A stretch of DNA of 42,970 bases from an uncultured Eubacteriales bacterium. GTDB taxonomy: Bacteria; Bacillota; Clostridia; Oscillospirales; Acutalibacteraceae. Of the stretch, positions 25,833-33,289 are shown one piece after another (within the stretch, counting starts at the first letter, position 1; each line of letters opens with the position of its first letter). The position numbers and the translations under genes are program-made. Location: NCBI GenBank assembly GCA_900316495.1, contig ONDC01000009.1, forward strand, positions 1 to 42,970. The letters are read 5' to 3'. The notes beneath the pieces were generated by a model, which saw nothing but the letters and a program-made list of their open reading frames with translations, was not told where the DNA came from and ran no database searches.

Positions 25833-26963
25833 TTGTATAAATTACTCAAACAGGAAGGGCATGCCCGTCTGGGGGATTTTGAAACAGTCCATGGCACGGT
25901 GCATATGCCCGCGTTCATGAACGTCGCCACCACCGGCGCGATACGAGGCGCGGTGTCGGCATACGACTTAAAGGAGCTTCACTGTCAGGTGCAGCTCTGC
26001 AATACCTATCACCTTCACCTCCGCCCCGGGGATGAAAACGTCCACACCCTCGGCGGACTGCACAGATTCACCGGCTGGGACGGACCGATCCTCACCGACA
26101 GCGGCGGATTCCAGGTCTTTTCGCTCTCGCAGCTCCGCAAGATCACCGAGGAGGGCGTGCATTTCCGCTCCCACATCGACGGACACCGCATTTTCATGGG
26201 ACCGGAGGAAAGCATGCGGATCCAGTCGCATTTAGCCTCCACCATCGCCATGGCGTTTGACGAGTGCGTGGAGAATCCCTCCCCCTACGATTACGTCAAA
26301 AAAAGCTCCGACCGCACGATCCGCTGGCTGAAGCGCTGCAAGGCGGAGATGGCGCGGCTGAATTCCCTCGATACCACCATCAACCAGCGTCAGATGCTCT
26401 TCGGCATCAATCAGGGCGGCACCTACCAGGATATCCGCATCGACAATATGAAGGAAATTGCGGAGCTTGACCTGAACGGCTACGCCATAGGCGGACTTGC
26501 CGTCGGCGAACCCGCCGAAACCATGTATGAAATCATCGAGACGGTCGAACCGTTCATGCCCAAGGACAAGCCGCGCTATCTGATGGGCGTGGGCACGCCG
26601 GTGAATATCCTTGAGGCGGTGTACCGCGGCGTCGATCTCTTCGACTGCGTCATGCCCAGCCGCAACGCCCGCCACGGGCACATCTTCACCTCCGGGGGCG
26701 TGATCAATATGAACAACGCCAAATACAGGCTCGACGAGCGTCCTCTGGACGAGCGCTGCGATTGTCCCACCTGCCGCAGACACACGAGAGCGTACATTCA
26801 CCACCTCATCAAGAGCGGAGAAATGCTCGCCATGCGGCTGACCGTCATGCACAACCTGTATTTTTACAATACCCTCATGGAGAAGATCAGGGAAGCGCTC
26901 GCCGAAGGACGCTATGAGGAATTCTACCGCGAACAGAAGGAAGCGCTCGGCAGAAGACTTTGA
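25833..26963 (+). CDS. tgt: tRNA-guanine(34) transglycosylase Tgt
   Basis: 376 residues from TTG 25833 (GGAGG 7 nt upstream). Tgt exchanges guanine-34 for preQ1 in GUN-anticodon tRNAs. Residues seen: LTDSGGFQVF with general-base Asp89, GINQGGTYQDI, GGLAVGEP, nucleophile Asp271 (FDCVMPSRNARHG), and the zinc set Cys309, Cys311, Cys314 and His340. Length is typical. queA is not adjacent. It leads the conserved order tgt, yajC, yrzE that Bacillus also has (tgt-yrbF-yrzE), here extended by the SCIFF genes. Confidence 0.95.
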   Translation: MYKLLKQEGHARLGDFETVHGTVHMPAFMNVATTGAIRGAVSAYDLKELHCQVQLCNTYHLHLRPGDENVHTLGGLHRFTGWDGPILTDSGGFQVFSLSQLRKITEEGVHFRSHIDGHRIFMGPEESMRIQSHLASTIAMAFDECVENPSPYDYVKKSSDRTIRWLKRCKAEMARLNSLDTTINQRQMLFGINQGGTYQDIRIDNMKEIAELDLNGYAIGGLAVGEPAETMYEIIETVEPFMPKDKPRYLMGVGTPVNILEAVYRGVDLFDCVMPSRNARHGHIFTSGGVINMNNAKYRLDERPLDERCDCPTCRRHTRAYIHHLIKSGEMLAMRLTVMHNLYFYNTLMEKIREALAEGRYEEFYREQKEALGRRL

Positions 26964-27021
26964 TTTTTATGGCGCGTTTACGGAATTTTTACATTTGCGA
27001 CGGGTTTATTCAAAAATAGAC

Positions 27022-27050
27022 TTGCACTTTTGATGAATAGTTGATATAAT
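27022..27050 (+). promoter_or_regulatory. Sigma-A promoter of yajC
   Basis: TTGCAC (27022-27027), 17 nt, TATAAT (27045-27050) with an extended TGA before it. The ATG at 27082 follows about 25 nt after the predicted start site. Confidence 0.75.
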
Positions 27051-27081
27051 GGATTATATTTTGATTTTGGAGGCAAAAAAC

Positions 27082-27453
27082 ATGACACTTTTCGGATTCA
27101 GCGCGACCGGCGGCAGCGGCGGCGGCATGATCACCATGATTCTGCTTTACGGTCTTATCATCGCGGTATTTTACTTCATTCTCATCAGACCTCAGTCCAA
27201 GCAGAAGAAAAAGGAAGAGGAAATGAGAAACTCCATCGACGTCGGCGACACCATCGTCACCATCGGCGGCATTGTAGGCAAGGTAGTCAGCGTCAAGGAC
27301 GAGGATCTCGTGATTGAAACCGGCGCCGACCGCAACAAGCTCAAACTCAAGAAGTGGGCTATCGGCAGCAACGAGACCAAGCGCAACGCGCCCAAGACAG
27401 AGGAAAAGAAGGACGGCGAAAAGAAGGGCTTCTTCTCCTTCCTTAAAAAGTAA
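27082..27453 (+). CDS. yajC: Sec translocase accessory subunit YajC
   Basis: 123 residues from ATG 27082 (GGAGG 8 nt upstream). One transmembrane helix (about 14-34, MITMILLYGLIIAVFYFILI), then the family signature RPQSKQKKKEEEMRNSIDVGDTIV in two adjacent blocks, GGIVGKVVSVKDEDLVIETG, and a Lys-rich tail ending KKGFFSFLKK. YajC associates with SecDF in membrane protein export. It follows tgt but has its own promoter and a strong terminator right after it. SecD/SecF are not in the window. Confidence 0.93.
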   Translation: MTLFGFSATGGSGGGMITMILLYGLIIAVFYFILIRPQSKQKKKEEEMRNSIDVGDTIVTIGGIVGKVVSVKDEDLVIETGADRNKLKLKKWAIGSNETKRNAPKTEEKKDGEKKGFFSFLKK

Positions 27454-27479
27454 TATTTCAAATTCAACAGGCATAATTT

Positions 27480-27537
27480 CCCGGAGCTCCGAGTATCTAT
27501 GTACCAATCAACAATCGGAACTCCGGGAGGTTTTTTT
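27480..27537 (+). terminator. Terminator after yajC whose U-tract abuts the yrzE-like start codon
   Basis: A 13-bp stem with one mismatch: CCCGGAGCTCCGA (27480-27492) with TCGGAACTCCGGG (27515-27527), then AGG and seven T (27531-27537). The next gene's ATG is at 27538 and its ribosome site GGGAGG (27525-27530) overlaps the 3' arm. The element could act on both transcription and translation. Confidence 0.85.
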
Positions 27538-27978
27538 ATGACTCGTACTAAATCGGGAAAAAGCAGATATGCGCGATGCGGAGGCTGCGGCATTCCCGCG
27601 CTGCAGATCGGCAAGCCCTTTATCATCGGACTGGCGGCGGCGCTCATCGTGTCGATGGCATTTGTCATGCTGTTCGCGCTGGTATTTGTCTTGATGAAAT
27701 CCATCGTATCATCGGCGGTGATACCTCTTTCGGTCATTTCGCTCATGCTGGGCTGTTTTGCGGGCGGCTGGATCTGCGGCTCGGTCTCCCGGCAGAAGGG
27801 GCTGTTTTACGGGCTTGCCATAGGGCTCGCGGTCTTTCTTGGCGCGTGGATCATCGGAATCGCGATGGACGAAAAGGCGTTCAGCATTGCCGTCGCCGTC
27901 AAGCTGATCCTTCTGCTGCTTGCGGGGGGCTGCGGAGGCTGGCTCGGCGCCAATCGTGTCAAGCCGCGCAGGAGATAA
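27538..27978 (+). CDS. Small membrane protein, TIGR04086/YrzE family
   Basis: 146 residues from ATG 27538. A short basic, Cys-containing N-terminus (RYARCGGCGIP) precedes four hydrophobic helices (PFIIGLAAALIVSMAFVMLF, SSAVIPLSVISLMLGCFAGGW, GLFYGLAIGLAVFLGAWIIGI, VKLILLLLAGGCGGWLGAN) and a basic end. Topology, Gly-rich helices and position after tgt-yajC agree with the YrzE-like family found there across Firmicutes. Function unknown. Expression depends on reading through or reinitiating at the terminator hairpin that overlaps its ribosome site, as no separate promoter was seen. Immediately followed by the scfA promoter. Confidence 0.75.
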   Translation: MTRTKSGKSRYARCGGCGIPALQIGKPFIIGLAAALIVSMAFVMLFALVFVLMKSIVSSAVIPLSVISLMLGCFAGGWICGSVSRQKGLFYGLAIGLAVFLGAWIIGIAMDEKAFSIAVAVKLILLLLAGGCGGWLGANRVKPRRR

Positions 27979-28030
27979 CTGAAAAAAATACACAAAAAAC
28001 AGGGAATGCGCAAAAACTTGCATTTATAGG

Positions 28031-28059
28031 TTGAAATATAAAAAAAGATTTGCTATAAT
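28031..28059 (+). promoter_or_regulatory. Sigma-A promoter of scfA
   Basis: TTGAAA (28031-28036), 17 nt, TATAAT (28054-28059) with extended TGC. The scfA ATG at 28094 follows about 28 nt after the predicted start site. Confidence 0.8.
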
Positions 28060-28093
28060 ATCTTTATTCGTAAAACGATTGGAGGTAACAGGC

Positions 28094-28234
28094 ATGAAGA
28101 AGCACATCAAGACTCTCAACAAGGCCAACCTGAAGGAAAGTGCTGTCAAGGGCGGCTGCGGCGAGTGCCAGGCTTCCTGCCAGTCGGCTTGCAAGACTTC
28201 CTGCACCGTGGCAAATCAGAAGTGTGAGAAGTAA
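28094..28234 (+). CDS. scfA: SCIFF ranthipeptide precursor (six cysteines in forty-five residues)
   Basis: 46 residues from ATG 28094 (GGAGG 8 nt upstream). It begins MKKHIKTLNKANLKES, the conserved SCIFF leader, and carries six cysteines at positions 22, 25, 29, 33, 37 and 44, the family hallmark. The partner enzyme ScfB installs thioether bonds from Cys to non-alpha carbons of acceptor residues (ranthipeptide), here probably to Thr and other residues between the cysteines. The mature role in Clostridia is unsettled, with quorum-type signalling proposed. It is followed 160 nt later by scfB. Confidence 0.95.
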   Translation: MKKHIKTLNKANLKESAVKGGCGECQASCQSACKTSCTVANQKCEK

Positions 28235-28287
28235 TCATTTGCATTGTTTTCAGCGTGGCGTCATGATTAAAATGCGCCAAGATTGAC

Positions 28288-28320
28288 AAGGCTGCCGGAT
28301 TTTTGCAATTCGGCGGCTTT
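28288..28320 (+). terminator. Hairpin between scfA and scfB, possible partial terminator
   Basis: AAGGCTGCCG (28288-28297) pairs with CGGCGGCTTT (28311-28320), including two G-U pairs. No T-run follows, so it is more likely an attenuator, a processing site or an mRNA-stabilising stem that lets scfA exceed scfB. Confidence 0.4.
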
Positions 28321-28394
28321 GTACTATTTATCATACTTTAAGAGCCGGCTGACATGGTCTTCCGGCAATAGCAATACGGAAGGATATTACACCA

Positions 28395-29753
28395 ATGATA
28401 CATAAATACAGTCTTAACGGCTACAACATTCTATTGGACGTTTACAGCGGCGCGGTGCATGTGGTGGACGACCTTACCTACCGGTTGGTCGACTTCACCG
28501 ATGAGAACATGACAGAGCAGACGCCGGCCGCCGCCTACGAAGCTCTCGGCGAATTCAGCCGCGAGGAGCTTGACTCGGCCTATGCCGAGCTTTACGAGGC
28601 GTTTGAGCGGGGACAGCTTCACGCTGCCGACGATTACGAGAAATTCGCCGATATGATGGTCAACGCCTCCCTCAAGTCGATGTGCCTGAACATCAGCCAC
28701 GACTGCAATCTTGCCTGCGAATACTGCTTCGCCAGCAAGGGCGGCTTCGGCGGCGAGCGCTGCCTGATGAGTGAGGAAACCGCGCGCAAGGCGATTGATT
28801 TTCTCATTGAACGATCGGTCGGCAGACGCAACCTTGAAGTGGATTTCTTCGGCGGGGAGCCGCTGATGAATTTTGACGTTGTCAGAAAGACCGTCGAGTA
28901 CGCCCGGAGCAAGGAAGCAGAATACGGAAAGAACTTCCGCTTTACCATCACCACCAACGGTCTTCTGCTTGACGACGATAAAATCGACTTCATCAACCGC
29001 GAGATGCACAACTGCGTGCTCTCCATCGACGGACGCAAGGAGGTCAACGACCGTCTGCGCCTCGACTGGGGCGGCAAGGGCTGTCACGACAGGATCCTGC
29101 CGAAATTCAAAAAGTTAGTGGCACAGCGCGGTGACAAGGATTATTATGCCCGTGCCACCTACACCCGCTACAACCTTGATTTCACCAACGACATCCTGTA
29201 TCTCTATGAACAGGGCTTTGATCAGCTTTCCGAAGAGCCGGTCGTCTCCGACCCCAAGCTGGATTTCTCCATTCAGGAGTCCGACCTGCCGAGAATCTTT
29301 GAGGAATACGAGACGCTTGCCAAAAAGCTCATTGAAATGAAGAAGGCGGGGGAGAAAATCAATTTCTTCCACTTCATGATCGACCTCGATCAGGGACCCT
29401 GCGCCATCCGGCGTCTGAGGGGGTGCAGCTGCGGCAACGAATACGTCGCCGTCACGCCGCAGGGCGACATCTTCCCCTGTCATCAATTTGTCGGACACGA
29501 CGAGTGGAAAATGGGCAACCTCAACGACGGCAGCTTCAATGTCGACATCAAGAAAAAATTCGCCCGCACGACTATCTACAACAAACAGAAATGCCGCGAC
29601 TGCTGGGCGAGGTTCTACTGCAGCGGCGGCTGCAACGCCATCAACAACGAGAAAAACGGCAGTATATTAGAGCCTTACAGCCTTTACTGCGAGATGGAAA
29701 AGAAACGTCTGGAATGCGCCATCATGATGCAGGCGGCTCTCGCCGACGAATAG
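28395..29753 (+). CDS. scfB: Radical SAM SCIFF maturase ScfB
   Basis: 452 residues. N-terminal RiPP-recognition-like region (about 1-90), radical SAM core with the 4Fe-4S motif Cys104-x3-Cys108-x2-Cys111 (CNLACEYC) and SAM-binding GGEP (153-156), and a C-terminal SPASM/twitch-type cysteine set (Cys336, 344, 346, 362, 400, 403, 409, 413, 432) for auxiliary clusters. It would generate the 5'-deoxyadenosyl radical and form thioether cross-links on ScfA. Length and spacing match the family. The start is an ATG with AAGGA 10 nt upstream. A GNAT gene begins 2 nt after its stop codon. Confidence 0.95.
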   Translation: MIHKYSLNGYNILLDVYSGAVHVVDDLTYRLVDFTDENMTEQTPAAAYEALGEFSREELDSAYAELYEAFERGQLHAADDYEKFADMMVNASLKSMCLNISHDCNLACEYCFASKGGFGGERCLMSEETARKAIDFLIERSVGRRNLEVDFFGGEPLMNFDVVRKTVEYARSKEAEYGKNFRFTITTNGLLLDDDKIDFINREMHNCVLSIDGRKEVNDRLRLDWGGKGCHDRILPKFKKLVAQRGDKDYYARATYTRYNLDFTNDILYLYEQGFDQLSEEPVVSDPKLDFSIQESDLPRIFEEYETLAKKLIEMKKAGEKINFFHFMIDLDQGPCAIRRLRGCSCGNEYVAVTPQGDIFPCHQFVGHDEWKMGNLNDGSFNVDIKKKFARTTIYNKQKCRDCWARFYCSGGCNAINNEKNGSILEPYSLYCEMEKKRLECAIMMQAALADE

Positions 29754-29755
29754 AA

Positions 29756-30334
29756 ATGGACGGATTGAAAATCGTGCGCTCCTCCGAGAAGTACGCCGTT
29801 TCATACTGCGAAACCTTTGACGAGGTGGCGAAAGAGGGCAAATTTCTCTCGATTTCCGGCGGTTATCCGGTGGAGGACATCATCCGGTTCATCCGGTCGT
29901 GCAGAGAGTGCGGCTATCCGCAGTTTCTGCTGATCGAGCCGGGCGGAAGAGCCGTCGGATGGTGCGACATTGTACGCCGCTGCGACGAGCCGGACGACGT
30001 GGGCTTTCTGGGCGTGGGAATCGCAAGGGAATACAGGGGCATAGGCTGGGGTTCCCGGCTCATGACCGCCACCATCCATGACGCGAAAAAGCGCGGCTTC
30101 AACGAGATCCGTCTGGAGGTCCGCGCCTCGAATTTCAATGCCATCCGCACCTACACGCGGCTGGGGTTTGTCAGAATTGCCTACCGCACCGACGGCGTTG
30201 TCACTGACGGCGTCGCGGAGGACGTATGGCTGATGAGCCTTGATTCCCGCGAGATCAGAACCGATGGCTTTGACCGCAGGGAGTTTTTCGGTCGATTTCC
30301 GAAAACAGGATTCAGGTTTAAGCCGGAACGGTAA
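29756..30334 (+). CDS. GNAT-family N-acetyltransferase downstream of scfB
   Basis: 192 residues from ATG 29756, 2 nt after the scfB stop and with no visible ribosome site, so translational coupling is likely. The acetyl-CoA motif VGIAREYRGIGWGSRLM and the ASNFNAIRTYTRLGFV C-terminal element define the fold. The substrate is unknown. Its tight coupling to scfB makes an accessory role in SCIFF biology worth considering, but GNAT genes are widespread and not a known SCIFF partner. No anomalies. Confidence 0.8.
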   Translation: MDGLKIVRSSEKYAVSYCETFDEVAKEGKFLSISGGYPVEDIIRFIRSCRECGYPQFLLIEPGGRAVGWCDIVRRCDEPDDVGFLGVGIAREYRGIGWGSRLMTATIHDAKKRGFNEIRLEVRASNFNAIRTYTRLGFVRIAYRTDGVVTDGVAEDVWLMSLDSREIRTDGFDRREFFGRFPKTGFRFKPER

Positions 30335-30360
30335 CTTCTCATGAATACGGGGTGATTTTG

Positions 30361-31064
30361 TTGAAACCAACGGTTCTTGTAACCGGAGCCTCAGGGGGAA
30401 TCGGGCTGGCAACCGCGCGGCTCTTCGCGGCAAAGGGACACCCCACTGTCCTCCATTACAACCGAAGTCCGGAACCGGCGCTGGCGGCGGCGCGTGAGAT
30501 CAACGCGGCGGGGGGCGTGGCATTGGCTGTCAGGGCGGACGTCTCGCAGCCCGGGGAGGTATCCGCCATGTTTGACGCCGTCCGTGATCAATTAAGCGGT
30601 GTGGACATTCTAATCAACAACGCTGCCATTGCGCGGCAGAGCCTTTTTACCGACGTCAGCTACGACGAATGGCGAAACACTTTTTCGGTAAATGTGGACG
30701 GCATGTTCCTCTGCTGCCGGGAAGCGTTGCCGCACATGCTGCGGATGCACGCGGGCAGCATTGTCAATCTTTCCTCCATGTGGGGGCAGGTCGGGGCATC
30801 GTGTGAGGTGCTGTATTCGGCAACCAAGGCGGCTGTCATCGGACTGACCAAGGCGCTGGCGCAGGAGGTGGGACCAAGCGGCATCAGGGTCAACTGTGTC
30901 GCGCCGGGCGTGATCGACACCGCGATGAATTCCCATCTTTCCGGCGATGACCTGAACTGGGAACTCCGGAGGAGGTCGCGCAGGCAGTTTACTTCCTCGC
31001 TTCGGACAGCGCGTCCTTTATCACCGGACAGGTTCTCTGTCCCAACGGAGGATTCGTCATGTAG
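30361..31064 (+). pseudogene. Frameshifted short-chain dehydrogenase/reductase (FabG-like)
   Basis: From TTG 30361 (GGGGTG upstream) a typical SDR follows: TGASGGIG dinucleotide motif, INNAAI, and the catalytic YSATK. After DDLN near 30953 the frame is lost, and the original reading becomes [19 protein letters not shown] and ends NGGFVM at TAG 31062-31064, in a different frame. The joint implies deletion of roughly 20-odd nt (length equal to 1 mod 3). The enzyme lacks its C-terminal dimer/specificity segment. The first frame instead runs on to about 31122 with a meaningless tail. It is either a recent pseudogene or an assembly error. The SDR class is certain; the substrate is not. Confidence 0.8.
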
Positions 31065-31143
31065 CGTCTGCTGCATACTATCAGATAATCTATTCACGGC
31101 GCGCGGATGCTGCGCTGCATAACTTTATCGGGAGGTGCTTTGT

Positions 31144-32127
31144 TTGGTTAAGAAATATATAGCGCTTTTTGCCGTGTTTTTCCTTGCCGCTATCGGATTT
31201 GCGGCGTGCAGAGTGTATTTTGCATCTGATGCGTCAGCGTCGGAAAATGATGCTGTCCATACGTCCGAGGCTGTCGCGGCAGCTGCCAGAATGGAGCGAC
31301 TCTGCTGTGGAATCGTTTCCGGCTCGGATATTTCTATGAAGCAGTCGGCGTTCCGAACAGACTTTGTACCGCGTGAACCGGAATATGTTGAACGCTTCCG
31401 CCAGTACGACGGTCCGAAGGCGGATTTTGTGCCGGTGCTGATGTATCATTTTTTCTATGACGCAAACACGGATAAGCCCACCAAGGGCAAAAACAGCCAT
31501 TCCATCCAGTCCGTAAAGCGCCAGCTTCAATGGTTCTGGGAGAACGGATACGTCACCCTGACCATGGACGAGCTTTACGAATGGCTTAACGGAAACATCG
31601 AAATTCCCGCCAAATGCGTTCTTCTCACATCAGACGACGGACAGGACAATTTCTTTGAGCTGCTGCAGCCGGAGCTTCACAGGTATGGCTTTAAAGCCAC
31701 CTCCTTCGTCATCACCGCGTGGCGCCATAATCTCCCGTACAAGCTCACCCTGCCGAATGTTGAACTGCATTCCCATACAGACAATATGCACAGGGGCAAC
31801 GTCCCGGAGGGCGGCGTTCCCACCAACAGGGGCATGATGCAGGGGGTTGCGGTGGAATACGGTGTGGAGGATCTGAAAAAATCATCCGAAAAGCTCGGGG
31901 GCTCGAAGTATTTTGCCTATCCCTTCGGCACCTACGGCGGTCATTCCAAGGAGATTCTCCGGAAGGCAGGCTTCCGGCTCGCGTTTACGACCTCCTCAGG
32001 GGTTGTCAGGCGCGGGGACGATCCGCTTCAGCTCAGACGACTTCGTGTCAGCGGCTCCATGTCCGAAAATGGGATCATGTATCTCGTAAGGTATCCCGAG
32101 ATACAGAAAAAATGCAAGAAACAATAA
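31144..32127 (+). CDS. Exported polysaccharide deacetylase (NodB-like, PF01522 type)
   Basis: 327 residues from TTG 31144 (GGGAGG 8 nt upstream). A signal peptide or anchor (about 1-25, YIALFAVFFLAAIGFAAC, possibly a lipobox-like Cys) precedes a region with PVLMYHFFYD, the catalytic VLLTSDDGQDN (TSDDG rather than the usual TFDDG), metal histidines in VELHSHTDNMH, and AYPFGTYGGH. It belongs to the PgaB/IcaB-like branch of deacetylases rather than the other two in the window. It probably acts on an extracellular N-acetylated glycan. It ends at a bidirectional terminator. Confidence 0.82.
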   Translation: MVKKYIALFAVFFLAAIGFAACRVYFASDASASENDAVHTSEAVAAAARMERLCCGIVSGSDISMKQSAFRTDFVPREPEYVERFRQYDGPKADFVPVLMYHFFYDANTDKPTKGKNSHSIQSVKRQLQWFWENGYVTLTMDELYEWLNGNIEIPAKCVLLTSDDGQDNFFELLQPELHRYGFKATSFVITAWRHNLPYKLTLPNVELHSHTDNMHRGNVPEGGVPTNRGMMQGVAVEYGVEDLKKSSEKLGGSKYFAYPFGTYGGHSKEILRKAGFRLAFTTSSGVVRRGDDPLQLRRLRVSGSMSENGIMYLVRYPEIQKKCKKQ

Positions 32128-32133
32128 AGAATA

Positions 32134-32174
32134 AAGCAGCATTGCACGTCTTCACCCGAAATGCAATGCTGCTT
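32134..32174. terminator. Bidirectional rho-independent terminator
   Basis: A perfect 13-bp stem: AAGCAGCATTGCA (32134-32146) with TGCAATGCTGCTT (32162-32174), followed by CTTTT on the plus strand and by TTATTCTTT on the minus strand. It separates the convergent deacetylase and Nif11-like genes. Confidence 0.88.
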
Positions 32175-32186
32175 CTTTTACTGAGA

Positions 32187-32459
32187 TCAGTTTTCCAGTG
32201 CCGAGAAGAACATCTCGTAAGCGTCGTCCCAGCCGTCGGGACCCTCTACTCCGCCGCCATTGACGCTGCGGAGCATGGCGGCGTTGAATTCCTCGCCCAT
32301 GGTGAAAAGCTCACCCACAGTCACGGGATACCCCAGCGAGGTGGCGCACTCGCAGAACGCCGCAGACGGATCCGCCGCGCTTCGCGTTGCCAGAAGAGCG
32401 GCCTTGATGCTTTCGTCGTGGAGCGCTGCTACCAACAGATTATTCAGCGTTTCATTCAT
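32187..32459 (-). CDS. Nif11-like leader peptide, probable orphan RiPP precursor
   Basis: 90 residues from ATG 32459 (AAAGGA 8 nt upstream). The sequence follows the Nif11-derived leader pattern: a helical N-terminus with DESIKAALLAT, then DP-xx-AF...LGYPVTVGEL, ending with a Gly-Gly-type site in RSVNGGG (about residues 66-70). After it comes a 20-residue acidic, aromatic tail starting VEGPDGW, with no Cys and only one Ser, unlike lanthipeptide cores. Nif11 leaders normally guide maturation enzymes and a bifunctional peptidase-exporter; none is adjacent. Alternatively it is a stand-alone small regulatory protein of the same fold. It is convergent with the deacetylase. The family call is by pattern, not search. 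Confidence 0.55.
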   Translation of the reverse strand: MNETLNNLLVAALHDESIKAALLATRSAADPSAAFCECATSLGYPVTVGELFTMGEEFNAAMLRSVNGGGVEGPDGWDDAYEMFFSALEN

Positions 32460-32734
32460 ATGGTTCATCCTTTGTTTTTTGAATTATTCAGTGTGTTATC
32501 CTGCATTATCATTCTATCACAGTTCCACGAAAATTTCTATAAGTTTGTCTCGTAAAAAATTGAATTTTATGTGAGCATGAGGTATAAGAGACGTGCAACA
32601 GACGCGACCTTCACAGCTGCGAAAAAGTGCGGTAATCCGCGAAAAAACGATTATTTTTATCAGATTTTCAAAATAGTTTGATTGTCTGGAATAATAGTGG
32701 AATTATTCAAAATAGTATAAATCAGAATTAATCG
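32460..32734. other. AT-rich intergenic region without a recognised gene
   Basis: No gene is seen between the Nif11-like start and the next terminator. It contains a hairpin GAATAAT/ATTATTC (32689-32708) and an imperfect direct repeat TTCAAAATAGT (near 32667 and 32706), about 39 nt apart. No clear promoter for the small protein was found; TAGAAT near 32512 is a weak -10. Confidence 0.4.
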
Positions 32735-32775
32735 AAAAAGGCTTGCAGTCTGTCGGGAGACAAAAGCTGTAAGCC
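32735..32775 (-). terminator. Terminator after the glycosidase-membrane protein pair
   Basis: GGCTTGCAG (32740-32748) pairs with CTGTAAGCC (32767-32775) with one imperfect pair; on the minus strand T5 follows (complement of 32735-32739). It begins 12 nt past the stop at 32788. Confidence 0.75.
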
Positions 32776-32787
32776 TCGTTGGAATTT

Positions 32788-33267
32788 TCAGCGTCTGCGC
32801 TGTCTGTGTCTTCGCCACGCAACGACCTGATTGACAAAGGCGAGGGTAAGGAACAGGGCGCTGATCACCCAGTAATAGTGGTCGTAATCCGACGTTCTGC
32901 CGGATATTTCGATAATGCCCCTTACCAGACATCCGCTGACCCGCACCGCCAGACCCGAATTCCACAGATTGAACGAGCCGCGCGAAATATACGGGGGATT
33001 TTCCGACGCCGCCATCAGTCCGAAGGGAATTGCACCGCCAAGCAGCGGCATCATGAACATCATCCGCAAAAAAAGCGAATGTTCGCCGAAGCTGAATATC
33101 TCATATACCGCGCAGAACACAAGACACAGCGCCGTCATACCCGCATAGGCGAGCGCGGTCTTTGCGTACCTGTTGTGGATGACTGCCATTCTCTCCCGTA
33201 CAGCCTCCCGCTGGTATACCTGATGCGCGGTGAATCTCCGCGTCTGTCTGGAATTGTTTACCGGCAT
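32788..33267 (-). CDS. Four-helix membrane protein of unknown function
   Basis: 159 residues from ATG 33267 (AAGGAG 10 nt upstream; an ATG at 33309 would overlap the upstream gene). A basic N-terminus precedes hydrophobic segments LAYAGMTALCLVFCAVYEIF, LRMMFMMPLLGGAIPFGLMAA, LAVRVSGCLVRGIIEI and YYWVISALFLTLAFVNQVVAW, and the end is Arg-rich (WRRHRQRRR). No family was recognised. It starts 22 nt after the phosphodiester-glycosidase-domain gene, so it is probably cotranscribed; a role with that exported protein is possible but unproven. Confidence 0.7.
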   Translation of the reverse strand: MPVNNSRQTRRFTAHQVYQREAVRERMAVIHNRYAKTALAYAGMTALCLVFCAVYEIFSFGEHSLFLRMMFMMPLLGGAIPFGLMAASENPPYISRGSFNLWNSGLAVRVSGCLVRGIIEISGRTSDYDHYYWVISALFLTLAFVNQVVAWRRHRQRRR

Positions 33268-33289
33268 TCTCTGATAGCTCCTTCTGAAA

